In this document: positions 6,764 to 15,721 of the stretch, piece after piece
Position numbering within the stretch: the stretch's first letter is position 1
Layout of the letters: the number at the start of each line of letters is the position of its first letter
NCBI GenBank assembly: GCA_001799695.1
Contig: MGTY01000024.1
Span: 1-35,989 of the forward strand
Direction: 5' to 3'
Source of the DNA: Elusimicrobia bacterium GWA2_69_24
Lineage (GTDB): Bacteria; Elusimicrobiota; Elusimicrobia; UBA1565
Length of the DNA stretch: 35,989 bases
Translations under genes and position numbers: made by a program
Notes under the pieces: generated by a model
What the model saw: only the letters and a program-made list of their open reading frames with translations
Database searches by the model: none
What the model was told of the DNA's origin: nothing

Positions 6764-7744
6764 ATGAAACGGGCCCTCCCCCTCTTCACCACGGCCGTCC
6801 TCTGGATGTCGTCCGCCGCGCCGGCACAGGCCGCGGCCCCGGTCTTCGCCGAGCTCCTGCGTCTGGCCGGAGGCCCGCAGGACATCCCCGTCTTCACGGG
6901 AGCGCCGCGCAGCGCCGCCCAAGCGGTGATCGTCGCGGCCGACGGAGCCCGGGTGATCGGCGAGGAAGCCCTGGCCCGCGCGCTCGACGGCGCGGACCTC
7001 GTCTACTCCGGGGAACAGCACGACCAGGAACTCCACCACCGCATCCAGCTCGCGGTGCTCAAGGCCATGCACGCCCGTCGCCCCGGACTGGCCGTCGGCT
7101 TGGAGATGCTGGACCTCACCCAACAGCCGAGCCTGGACGCCTACCTTTCCGGCCGCATGTCCGAGGCGGAATTCGCCCAGTTCTGGAAGAAGGCCTGGGG
7201 CTTCGACTACGAGCTCTACCGGCCCATCCTGTCCTACGCGAAGGACAACGGTATCCCCTGCCGGGCCCTCAACGCTCCCTCGTCCATCATCAAGCAGATC
7301 GCCAAGGGCGGCCTGGGCTCGCTCACCCCCCAACAGCGCGCCCTCCTCCCCGAGACCATCGCCCCCATCGACGATCCCCGGTACCTGGCATACGTGAAGG
7401 CCAGCTTGAACGGCCACGGCCAGGCGCTGCCGCCCGAGCGGGAAGCGCGCATGCTCGAAGCCATGCAGACCTGGAACGAGACCATGGGGGAGTCGGCATT
7501 GAAGGCGCTGCGGGAGCGGGGCGCGGTCCTGGTGGTCGCCGGGTCCGGCCACATGATCTACGGCTCCGGCATCGCCGAGAGCGTGCGGCGCCGGGCCGGT
7601 CCGCGCCAGAAGGTGGTCCTGCCCTATCCCACCGGCGGCGACGAGAGCGTCCCGCTCGCCGAGCTCCTCGCCCGGCTCCAGGACCCCGAGTCGGAGGACA
7701 TCCAGTTCGCCGACTTCTTCTGGCTCCTCCCGCAGGCCGACTGA
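6764..7744 (+). CDS. Secreted ChaN-like protein (DUF399/Tiki-like fold)
   Basis: A 326-residue exported protein. Residues 1-24 are a signal peptide ending in AQA-A; there is no lipobox cysteine, unlike classical ChaN lipoproteins. Family landmarks are present: YSGEQHD (G83, E84, H86), GLEM with E114, and AGSGHMIYG near residue 265. Campylobacter ChaN binds paired haems and is tied to iron uptake; the superfamily also contains metal-dependent peptidases of the Tiki type, so haem binding or hydrolysis are both possible. The start codon directly follows a -10 hexamer. The gene stands alone and converges on the hybrid kinase gene, with a hairpin array starting 20 bp after its stop. Confidence 0.85.
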   Translation: MKRALPLFTTAVLWMSSAAPAQAAAPVFAELLRLAGGPQDIPVFTGAPRSAAQAVIVAADGARVIGEEALARALDGADLVYSGEQHDQELHHRIQLAVLKAMHARRPGLAVGLEMLDLTQQPSLDAYLSGRMSEAEFAQFWKKAWGFDYELYRPILSYAKDNGIPCRALNAPSSIIKQIAKGGLGSLTPQQRALLPETIAPIDDPRYLAYVKASLNGHGQALPPEREARMLEAMQTWNETMGESALKALRERGAVLVVAGSGHMIYGSGIAESVRRRAGPRQKVVLPYPTGGDESVPLAELLARLQDPESEDIQFADFFWLLPQAD

Positions 7745-7763
7745 CTTCCCTTTAAGCCGTCGT

Positions 7764-7873
7764 CCTGGATTCCGGCTTTCGCCGGAATGACGGGACACGA
7801 ACGCCTGGATTCCGGCTTTCGCCGGAATGACGGGACACGAACGCCTGGATTCCGGCTTTCGCCGGAATGACGG
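7764..7873. repeat. Hairpin array A: three units of 40 bp
   Basis: Three near-identical units begin at 7764, 7804 and 7844. Each holds a stem ATTCCGGC/GCCGGAAT around a TTTC loop, flanked by CTGG on the left and GACGG on the right. The linkers between hairpins are identical, so this is not a CRISPR. It lies between the stops of two convergent genes and may act as a terminator or mRNA end stabiliser in both directions. The same family, with different but still paired stems, recurs at 22203-22349 and 30979-31151. Confidence 0.9.
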
Positions 7874-7887
7874 AGCACGACGGCGGG

Positions 7888-10875
7888 TCAGCGCCGGCGG
7901 CGCTCTTCCCGCAGGGTGCGGATCACCGCGGTGAGCTCCGACGGCTCCACCGGCTTGGGCAAATACATCTGGAACCCGGAGCGCAGGGCCCGGGTCCGGT
8001 CCTCGACGCGAGTCAGCGCGGTCAGGGCCGCCGCCGGCACGTCGCCGCCGTCCTCGGGCGACAGGGCCCGGATGCGCCCGATGAACCCGTAGCCGTCCTC
8101 GCCCGGCATCGCGATGTCGCAGACGATGACGTCGGGACGGGCCGCGCGGAATTTCTCGAACGCCTCCGCCGCCGCGCCGGCGGTAGTCACCCGGGCGCCG
8201 CAATGCTCCAGGGTGACGCGCAGCATGTGCAGGGTGTCCAGGTCGTCGTCCACGACCAGCACGTGCATCCCGTCCAGCTTCTCCACCGGCTCGTTGAAGG
8301 CCTGGAACGGATGCCGCTTGCGCTCCTCCGTCTCGGCCCGCTCCGGGGACTCCTCCGGCCCCGGGCCGGCCAGGGGCAGGCTGAGGCGGAACTCGGACCC
8401 GCAGCCCGGCCCCTCGCTCAAGGCCTGCACGGTCCCGCCGTGCAGGTCCGCGATATGGCGCACGATGGCCAAGCCCAAGCCCAGGCCGCCGTGGTCCCGG
8501 GTCAGCGTATCCTCACCCTGGCCGAAAGGCTCGAAGACGTGCGTGAGATAGTCCTTGGCGATCCCCGCGCCGCTGTCGCGGATCGCGATCTCCGCGTGCT
8601 CCCCCGCGCGACGCAAGGTCACCCGCACCCAGCCGCCTTTCTCGGTGAACTTGACGGAGTTGGTGAGCAGGTTCCAGAGGGCCTGCTGGATACGCTCCGC
8701 GTCCCCCCGGATCCGTATCCCGGCGTCCTCTTCCTGCATTTCCAAGCGGATCCCGTGCGCCTGGGCCGACGGCCGGACGACGTCGAGCGAAGCCTCGACC
8801 AGCGGGCCCAGCTCCGCGTCGCGGACTTCCATGCGCATCTTCCCGGCCACGATCCGGGAGAAATCCAGCAGGTCCTCGATGATCTGCGCCTGGGCCTTCA
8901 TGTTGCGCTCGATGGTCTCCAGGGCGTCCTGGGACTCCTGGGAGGACATGGGCTTGCTCCGCAGCAGCCAGGTCCAACCCATGATGGCCGTCATGGGGGT
9001 GCGCAGCTCATGGGAGAGCAGGGCCAGGAAGTTGTTCTTGGCCCGGTTGGCGTCCTCCGCGGCCTTGCGCAGCCGCTTCTCCTTGATCAGCAGGGCCTCG
9101 ATCCTGCGGAAGGCCGCGTTCCTCTCGCTGACGTCGGTGACGATGCCGAGGATGGCCCGCTCCCCCTCGAAATCGATCAGGTTCGTAGTGATGATGGTCT
9201 CGAGCCGGGTTCCGGAGCGGGTGAGCAGGGCGTACTCGTACGCCGGCACGTCCTCCCCGCGCATGTGCGTGACGAAGCTCTGACGGATCCTCTCCTTGTG
9301 CTCGGGGGCGATGAGGGCCAGGAAGTCGAAGCCGGAGGCGAGGAACTCATCCCGGGAGTAGCCCATGATCTCGGAGCAGCGCTTGTTGGCGTAGACGACC
9401 CGCCCCCCCTTGTTGATGAAGATCATGTTGGGGGATTCCTCGGCCAGCGCCCGGAACTTCTCCTCGCTCTCGCGCAGGACGTCCGCGGTCCGCCGGAGCT
9501 CGGTCACGTCGATGTTGACCCCCAGGACGCCGTCGACCACGCCGTCCTTCAGGATCGGAGCCATGATGTTCTGGACGTGGCACTTCCCCGCCTTGGTGTC
9601 GAAGCTCGCCTCCCCGAACACGCGCTCCCCGGCGAAGGCGCGGCGGTTGTTGGCGACCCAGCGCTCCAGGACCCGCGCGTCGGGGGCGACGTCCTCGGGC
9701 CTTCTTCCGACCACGTCGCCCCAGTTGCGCCGGCAGGCCGTGTTCTGCATGCGGTAGCGCCCGTCCTTGCCGAGCACGAAGACGTCGAAAGGCAGGGTCT
9801 CGAAGACCGTCCACAATTCGGCCTCGCTGCGCTCGAGGGCGTCTATGCTCCGCTTCAGCTCGGAGATGTCCTTGAACACCCCCTGCACCACCTTGCGGCC
9901 GCCGATGGTCGTGGTGTTCGCGGCGATGATGACCGGCACCCGGGTCCCGTCCTTGCGGAGGACCTCGATCTGGAGCGCTTCGGAGGCCGGCGCCTGCGCA
10001 TGGCGCCGGAAGACCCCGCGGTAATGGTCGGCCAGCTCCGGGGGATGCAGCTCGGACTGATGCATCCCAATGAGCTCGTCCATGCTGCGGCCGATCAGCC
10101 GCACCGCCGCGGCGTTGGCGTCGATGAGGTTTCCGGTCTTGGCGTCGGCGATGAAGATGGCGTCCATCGCGTTGGCGAAGAGCGCGCGGTACTTCCGCTC
10201 GGAATCAGCCAGGGCGCTCTGCATGTCCGCGGCGTCGCAGCGGTCCCGGAGGGAAGCGAGGCCGAAGGAGAGGATGTCGGCGAAATCAGCCAGGAGCCGG
10301 ATCTCCTCGGCGTCGAAGGCGCCGGGCTCGGTCGCGTAGACGTTCAAAGTCGAGGTGAGCGTCTCCCCCGCGTCGAACGGCAAAGACAAGGACGAGGCGT
10401 AGCCCCGCTCCCGGGCGGCCTTGCGCCAGGGCTTGAAGCGCGGGTCCTTGAGGATGTCGCGCGCGCAGGAGGGTCGCCCGGTGCGCACGGCCGTCCCGGT
10501 CGGCCCACGGCCCCGGGGGGTATCGGCCCAGGTGAGCTTGAGGCCCTCGAGATAACCCTCCGAGACGCCCGCCTGGGCCACGGGGACGATGCTGCGGGCC
10601 TTGTCGGCCCTGGCCTGGCCGACCCAGGCCAGGCGGTAGCCTCCCGCTTTCGTGGCGATCCCGCAGATCTGGGTGAGGAGCTTGCGGGGGTCCCGCGCGG
10701 TCGCGACCGCGCGCATGCAGCCCATGACGACTTTCATGGCGCGGCGGCTCCGCTCGAGCCGTTCTCCGCACGAAACGGATCCGTCCACGCACCGGCCCCA
10801 GCGCGCGTCCGTTTTCTGGACAGCCCGCCCCGCCTTCTTTCCCTTCCGCGCCACGCGACCTCCCCCCCTACGCAT
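7888..10875 (-). CDS. Hybrid sensor histidine kinase: GAF, three PAS, HisKA, HATPase, receiver
   Basis: A 995-residue soluble sensor kinase with no transmembrane helix. Order: basic N-terminus (1-45), GAF (about 50-200), PAS1 (about 220-340), PAS2 (340-465), PAS3 (470-595), HisKA with phospho-acceptor H622 in LLSHELRTPM, HATPase_c with N-box LLTNSVKF, G1 box DSGAGI and G2 box GGLGLGLAI, and a C-terminal receiver with phospho-acceptor D920 in VIVCDIAMP and a KP dipeptide. It should autophosphorylate and pass phosphate to its own receiver; there is no HPt domain, so a separate phosphotransfer protein or phosphatase use is expected. I chose ATG at 10875 because AAGGGGGA lies just upstream; an in-frame codon at 10905 lacks this. 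It is divergent from sthA; what it senses is unknown. Confidence 0.93.
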   Translation of the reverse strand: MRRGGGRVARKGKKAGRAVQKTDARWGRCVDGSVSCGERLERSRRAMKVVMGCMRAVATARDPRKLLTQICGIATKAGGYRLAWVGQARADKARSIVPVAQAGVSEGYLEGLKLTWADTPRGRGPTGTAVRTGRPSCARDILKDPRFKPWRKAARERGYASSLSLPFDAGETLTSTLNVYATEPGAFDAEEIRLLADFADILSFGLASLRDRCDAADMQSALADSERKYRALFANAMDAIFIADAKTGNLIDANAAAVRLIGRSMDELIGMHQSELHPPELADHYRGVFRRHAQAPASEALQIEVLRKDGTRVPVIIAANTTTIGGRKVVQGVFKDISELKRSIDALERSEAELWTVFETLPFDVFVLGKDGRYRMQNTACRRNWGDVVGRRPEDVAPDARVLERWVANNRRAFAGERVFGEASFDTKAGKCHVQNIMAPILKDGVVDGVLGVNIDVTELRRTADVLRESEEKFRALAEESPNMIFINKGGRVVYANKRCSEIMGYSRDEFLASGFDFLALIAPEHKERIRQSFVTHMRGEDVPAYEYALLTRSGTRLETIITTNLIDFEGERAILGIVTDVSERNAAFRRIEALLIKEKRLRKAAEDANRAKNNFLALLSHELRTPMTAIMGWTWLLRSKPMSSQESQDALETIERNMKAQAQIIEDLLDFSRIVAGKMRMEVRDAELGPLVEASLDVVRPSAQAHGIRLEMQEEDAGIRIRGDAERIQQALWNLLTNSVKFTEKGGWVRVTLRRAGEHAEIAIRDSGAGIAKDYLTHVFEPFGQGEDTLTRDHGGLGLGLAIVRHIADLHGGTVQALSEGPGCGSEFRLSLPLAGPGPEESPERAETEERKRHPFQAFNEPVEKLDGMHVLVVDDDLDTLHMLRVTLEHCGARVTTAGAAAEAFEKFRAARPDVIVCDIAMPGEDGYGFIGRIRALSPEDGGDVPAAALTALTRVEDRTRALRSGFQMYLPKPVEPSELTAVIRTLREERRRR

Positions 10876-10914
10876 ATGGTATCCCCCTTCCCGCGCGCTG
10901 CGCAAGTAAGTTGA

Positions 10915-10920
10915 TATAAT
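10915..10920 (+). promoter_or_regulatory. -10 hexamer for a leaderless start (sthA)
   Basis: A perfect TATAAT ends eight bases before the ATG at 10929. There is no ribosome-binding site between and no -35 at the usual distance, where the sequence is GC-only. Confidence 0.6.
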
Positions 10921-10928
10921 CGAACCCG

Positions 10929-12344
<1,416 letters not shown>

Positions 12345-12348
12345 GGCC

Positions 12349-13365
12349 TCAGGGCAGGGGCTTCACGTCGCTGGCGTAGAGGCCCGGCGACCGGGGCCGC
12401 GCCTGCAGGGTCCCGTCGCGGTCCGTCCGGTAGACCGCGGCGTTGACCGCCTCCAGCCGCCCGATGGCGTCATCGGTGGGGAGACCGTACCCGTTCTTGC
12501 CTACCGAGATGACCGCGGTCTTGGGCTGGACCGCGGCCAGGAAAGCGGGCGAGGAGGACTCGCGGCTCCCATGATGCCCGACCTTGAGCACGTTGGAGCG
12601 GAGCGCGTCGCCGAAGCGCGCGACCATCGCTCTCTCGGCCTGCTCCTGGGAATCCCCGGGGAAGAGCACCGAGAAGCCGCCGGCCGCTATCTTCAGGGAG
12701 ATGGAGCAGTTGTTGATCTCCGCCCCGCCGTCCATCCCGGTGCCGCTCGCGGACCGGTCCGGGCACGAGTTGAGGACCAGTACCGAGGCGCCGGAGCCCC
12801 AATCCAGCCGTTCCCCGACCCTGGGATAATGCGTAGCGCAGTCCGGTTCCGCGGCCGCCTTGACGCGGATCGCCTCATCCCCCGTGCTCCCGGTGTTGTC
12901 CAGCTGCGTGTCGTAGAAGTTGCGGACCTCGGTGTGGTCGAACACCCAGCCCAGGCCCCGGTAGTGGTCGGAGTGCGGATGGGTGAGCACCACGTGGTCG
13001 ATGGAGGTGACGCCGCGCTCCTGCAGGAAGGCGCCGATCCGCGACCCGCTCGGTCCTCCGTCGATGAGGACGTTCTGTCCGCTGGGCAGTTCGATGTACT
13101 GCGCGTCGCCCTGCCCGACGTTCACGAAATAGACGTTGAAATTCACCGCCGCGGACAGGGCCAGCGATCCGTCCGTTTTCTCCTCGAACGCCCCCGCCTG
13201 AGGGACGGGGATGTCGCCGCGGGCCGGCCCCGCCGATTCCAGCGGCGCCCGCAGGCTGGAATACGATTTCTCCGCCTCGCCCGCCGCGGCCGCGGCGGGC
13301 AATAGGAGGGAGACCCATCCCCAGAGGATGAGGAGCGTCGTCCGGCGCCGGGTCTCCATGTCCAT
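12349..13365 (-). CDS. Secreted ComEC-like metallo-beta-lactamase fold hydrolase
   Basis: About 338 residues. A signal peptide covers residues 1-28 (basic METRRR, hydrophobic core, AAAAAG), so the domain works outside the cytoplasm. The core begins at FNVYFVNVGQGDAQYIEL, typical of the free-standing C-terminal domain of ComEC/Rec2. The metal site is THPHSDH, followed by a DS dipeptide in LFPGDSQEQ and GHHGS. In ComEC this domain is linked to degrading one DNA strand during uptake; free-standing secreted forms have unknown substrates, and no other competence gene is nearby. The start is uncertain between ATG at 13365 and 13359; a TATAGT hexamer ends four or ten bases upstream, pointing to a leaderless message. 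Confidence 0.88.
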   Translation of the reverse strand: MDMETRRRTTLLILWGWVSLLLPAAAAAGEAEKSYSSLRAPLESAGPARGDIPVPQAGAFEEKTDGSLALSAAVNFNVYFVNVGQGDAQYIELPSGQNVLIDGGPSGSRIGAFLQERGVTSIDHVVLTHPHSDHYRGLGWVFDHTEVRNFYDTQLDNTGSTGDEAIRVKAAAEPDCATHYPRVGERLDWGSGASVLVLNSCPDRSASGTGMDGGAEINNCSISLKIAAGGFSVLFPGDSQEQAERAMVARFGDALRSNVLKVGHHGSRESSSPAFLAAVQPKTAVISVGKNGYGLPTDDAIGRLEAVNAAVYRTDRDGTLQARPRSPGLYASDVKPLP

Positions 13366-13369
13366 CTTA

Positions 13370-13375
13370 ACTATA
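13370..13375 (-). promoter_or_regulatory. -10 hexamer of the metallo-beta-lactamase gene
   Basis: TATAGT on the minus strand, with a weak -35 (TTTATG) 17 bp upstream. It ends four bases before ATG 13365 and ten before ATG 13359, leaving little or no leader. Confidence 0.45.
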
Positions 13376-13400
13376 GGGTGCCTGATTCCCCACATAAAGC

Positions 13401-13441
13401 TAGGTCCCTAGGGCCCACACCCGCCTAGGCCCTAGGGCCTA
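13401..13441. promoter_or_regulatory. Palindrome pair in a divergent promoter region
   Basis: TAGGCCCTAGGGCCTA at 13426-13441 is a perfect 16-bp palindrome. A diverged direct copy, TAGGTCCCTAGGGCC, starts 25 bp earlier at 13401. An outer inverted repeat GGCCCACA (13412-13419) and TGTGGGCC (13473-13480) encloses the second copy. It lies between the leftward metallo-beta-lactamase promoter and the rightward cysteine-rich gene promoter. Two operator sites or a structured DNA element are possible; this is inference. Confidence 0.4.
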
Positions 13442-13515
13442 TGCGCCCCCCCCTGGAGGGCCCCCTTTCCATTGTGGGCCGCCCGCGTTGCCGAAGCATT
13501 GCGGGACCGGGCCCA

Positions 13516-13543
13516 TTGACAGCCGGGAGGCTATTGGCATAAC
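13516..13543 (+). promoter_or_regulatory. Probable promoter of the first cysteine-rich repeat gene
   Basis: A perfect TTGACA (13516-13521) is followed after 16 bp by CATAAC (13538-13543), which matches four of six -10 positions. The start codon is 36 bp further, with GGAGG at 13568-13572. Confidence 0.45.
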
Positions 13544-13579
13544 CTTTTCCCAAGACCAGTGCCATCCGGAGGTCCGATC

Positions 13580-14209
13580 ATGGGTTTGGGCGAGCTGATC
13601 CTTTGCGCGATCTTGACTTTCACGGCCGCGGGCGCGGCCGCGGCGCCGAAGGGCGCCCAGGACAAGGATGCCGACTGCAAGGCCGACGTCGAGAAGTTCT
13701 GCAAGGACGTCCCCTTGGGCGAAGGGCGCGTCGCCCAATGCCTCAACGGGCATGAGGCCGGGCTCTCCGAGCCCTGCAGGAAGCGGGTCGCCCAGCGCCG
13801 GGAGCGCCGTCAGAAGCTCAAGGTCGACATGGAGAAGGCGCTCCAGGCCTGCCGGGTGGACCTCGACAAGCACTGCAGGAGCACCCGCAAGAACGCCCGC
13901 CGTCTAGACTGCCTCGGGAGCCACGAGGCCGAGCTCACCCCGCTCTGCAAGGACTTCGCGGACCGGCTGATCGAACGGCGCCAGGAGCGCCGGGACCTGG
14001 CCGAGAAAGCCAAGACGGATTGCAAACCGGAGATAGAGAAGCTCTGCGCCGGGATCCACCCCGGCGACGGGCGGATCCTCCGCTGCCTCCAGGCCGACGC
14101 GACGAAGCTCTCCCCGGCCTGCAAGACCGCGCTTGAGCCCGAAAAAGCGGCCGCAGCGCCCGAGGCGCCCGCCGCTCCCGAGAAGAAGACGGAGACCGGG
14201 AAGAAGTAG
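13580..14209 (+). CDS. Secreted cysteine-rich repeat protein, three repeats
   Basis: About 209 residues. A signal peptide (MGLGELILCAILTFTAAG) ends near AAAA-P. Three copies of a four-cysteine repeat start near residues 33, 91 and 148, with the pattern C-x3-(V/L/I)-x2-(F/H/L)-C-(x12-13)-(R)-x2-CL-x8-L-x2-C. This matches the cysteine-rich repeat known from Golgi apparatus protein 1/ESL-1 (PF00839 type), which also occurs in bacterial secreted proteins of unknown function. The linkers are charged and helical; the tail is Ala/Pro/Lys-rich. I chose ATG at 13580 over 13559 because GGAGG lies eight bases upstream and it opens the signal peptide. Its stop directly abuts the stop of acetate kinase on the other strand. 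A related four-repeat gene lies at 15722-16462. Confidence 0.85.
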   Translation: MGLGELILCAILTFTAAGAAAAPKGAQDKDADCKADVEKFCKDVPLGEGRVAQCLNGHEAGLSEPCRKRVAQRRERRQKLKVDMEKALQACRVDLDKHCRSTRKNARRLDCLGSHEAELTPLCKDFADRLIERRQERRDLAEKAKTDCKPEIEKLCAGIHPGDGRILRCLQADATKLSPACKTALEPEKAAAAPEAPAAPEKKTETGKK

Positions 14210-15562
14210 TCAGGCCCGGACCAGGACGGGCGGCCGGCAGGCCACCTCACGCAGCCGCGGATTGGCCGCGCACTCCTTGGCGAAGGCGTCGTCCCGCATC
14301 GTGTTCTGGAACCCCGGAGCCTGGAACCGGTACTTGAAGTTCGTGTGCACATCGTAGCGACCCTCCGAGAGGGCCGCCACGTCCTCCACGAACACGCGCT
14401 CTTCGTCGGTGGGGATGACGAAGACCTTGACCGCGGAGTCCGGCGCCGAGATCTCGCACTCCGAGTTGCGGGTGATCGCGAGCTCGTTGCGCTCCGCGTC
14501 CAGCCGGACCCCCATGTACTCGAGCCCTTCCAGGGCCAGCCCCCGGATGATGGGGGCCTTCTCCCCCACCCCGGCGGTGAACACCACCGCGTCGATGCCG
14601 CCCACGGCCGCGGCGTACGCGCCGACGTACTTCCGGATCCGATAGGATTCGATCTCCAGGGCCAGCCGGCAGCGCTCGTCGCCCTGGTCCGCGGCGGCGA
14701 TGACGTCGCGTCGGTCCGTGTACTTCCCCGTGATGCCGAGGATGCCGGACTTCTTGTTGAGGAGGGAATCCATCTCCTTGGGCCCCAGGCCCTCCTTCCA
14801 CATGACGTACAGCGGCACCGCGGGGTCGTGGTCGCCGGAGCGCGTCCCCATCACCATCCCTTCGAGGGGGGTGAAGCCCATGCTGGTGTCGTAGGACACG
14901 CCGCGCCGCACCGCGTTCAGCGACACGCCGTTGCCGATGTGCGCGATGACGAGGTTGCACCGGAAGGGGTCCTTCCCCAACAGGACCGCGGCGCGCTTGG
15001 CGACGTAGAGGAAGGAGGTGCCGTGAAAACCGTAGCGGCGTATGCCGTATTTCTCGTACCAGGCGTAGGGCAGGGCGTACAGGAACGAGGACTTCGGCAT
15101 GGTCTGGTGCCAGGCCGTGTCCATGATCGCCATGTGGGGGATCTCCGGCATGAGCTCGCGCGCGGCCTCGATGCCCATGATGTTGGGGGGGTTGTGCAGC
15201 GGCGCCAGGTCCGAGAGCTTGCGGAAGACGCCGAGGGTCTCGTCGGAGATGATCACGGACTTCACGAATTTCTCGCCGCCGTGCACCACTCGGTGCCCGA
15301 CCGCGGAGATCTCGGCGAAGCTCCGGATGACCCCGTGCTGGGGATGGCTCACGATGTCGAGCAGGAGCTGGATGGCGGTCTTGTGGTTGGAGCAATCCTG
15401 CTTGAGGGCGAACTTGTCGCGCCCCGGAACCTCGTGGGTGATGACTGAACCGCCCACCGTGACCCGCTCGACGATGCCGGAGGCCAGGACCTTCCGGGCC
15501 TTCCAATCGTAAAGCATGTACTTGACCGAGGAACTGCCGCAATTCAATGAAAGGATGACCAT
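14210..15562 (-). CDS. ackA: Acetate kinase with an altered active-site loop and C-terminal extension
   Basis: A 450-residue cytosolic kinase that interconverts acetyl phosphate plus ADP with acetate plus ATP. N7 in LNCGSSSVK, GHRVVHGG, DTAWHQTMP, AHIGNGVS, GTRSGDHDP and the PTDEE motif near the C-terminus are all present. In the loop that normally reads FHGTSH the sequence is FHGTSF: the first histidine (equivalent to H180 of the Methanosarcina enzyme) is kept and the second is phenylalanine. After the usual end there are about 50 further residues (RYDVHTNFKYRF onward), making it longer than the common 400. The start has GGGAGA upstream and a TAATAT -10. No phosphate acetyltransferase gene is nearby. 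A butyrate or propionate kinase-like preference cannot be excluded. Confidence 0.9.
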   Translation of the reverse strand: MVILSLNCGSSSVKYMLYDWKARKVLASGIVERVTVGGSVITHEVPGRDKFALKQDCSNHKTAIQLLLDIVSHPQHGVIRSFAEISAVGHRVVHGGEKFVKSVIISDETLGVFRKLSDLAPLHNPPNIMGIEAARELMPEIPHMAIMDTAWHQTMPKSSFLYALPYAWYEKYGIRRYGFHGTSFLYVAKRAAVLLGKDPFRCNLVIAHIGNGVSLNAVRRGVSYDTSMGFTPLEGMVMGTRSGDHDPAVPLYVMWKEGLGPKEMDSLLNKKSGILGITGKYTDRRDVIAAADQGDERCRLALEIESYRIRKYVGAYAAAVGGIDAVVFTAGVGEKAPIIRGLALEGLEYMGVRLDAERNELAITRNSECEISAPDSAVKVFVIPTDEERVFVEDVAALSEGRYDVHTNFKYRFQAPGFQNTMRDDAFAKECAANPRLREVACRPPVLVRA

Positions 15563-15602
15563 GCCTTGTCTCCCGGAACGGAACGCCGTCGCCCCTGATG
15601 GA

Positions 15603-15608
15603 ATATTA
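15603..15608 (-). promoter_or_regulatory. -10 hexamer of ackA
   Basis: TAATAT on the minus strand, about 40 bp before the ackA start codon; a GGGAGA ribosome-binding site follows. This gene therefore has an ordinary leader, unlike many neighbours. Confidence 0.4.
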
Positions 15609-15721
15609 GAGCAACACTCCTGCCACGCCCCGAATTATTGCATTGACGGGCGCCCCCCGAGTGGCGTACGCTTCCCTGTAGTATGGATGCGCCGGTCTCC
15701 GGGCCGGCCAGGGAGAGGGTC

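Noticed and set aside
4800..7744. Defence or toxin-antitoxin system
   Set aside because: The small zinc-ribbon protein, pirin and ChaN-like genes are separately promoted on different strands and show no toxin, nuclease or antitoxin features.
7764..7873. CRISPR array
   Set aside because: The spacers between the repeated hairpins are identical and the period is only 36-40 bp; the same holds at 22203 and 30979. No cas genes are present.
6728..8203. 491-residue minus-strand open frame
   Set aside because: Runs antisense through the ChaN-like gene and across hairpin array A; it has no family features.
7867..10914. 1015-residue plus-strand open frame
   Set aside because: Shadow of the hybrid kinase; the sequence is Arg/Gly/His/Val-rich and has no domain.
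12349..13365. A competence (DNA uptake) locus
   Set aside because: Only the ComEC-like hydrolase domain is present, with a signal peptide and no membrane channel; no other competence gene is nearby.
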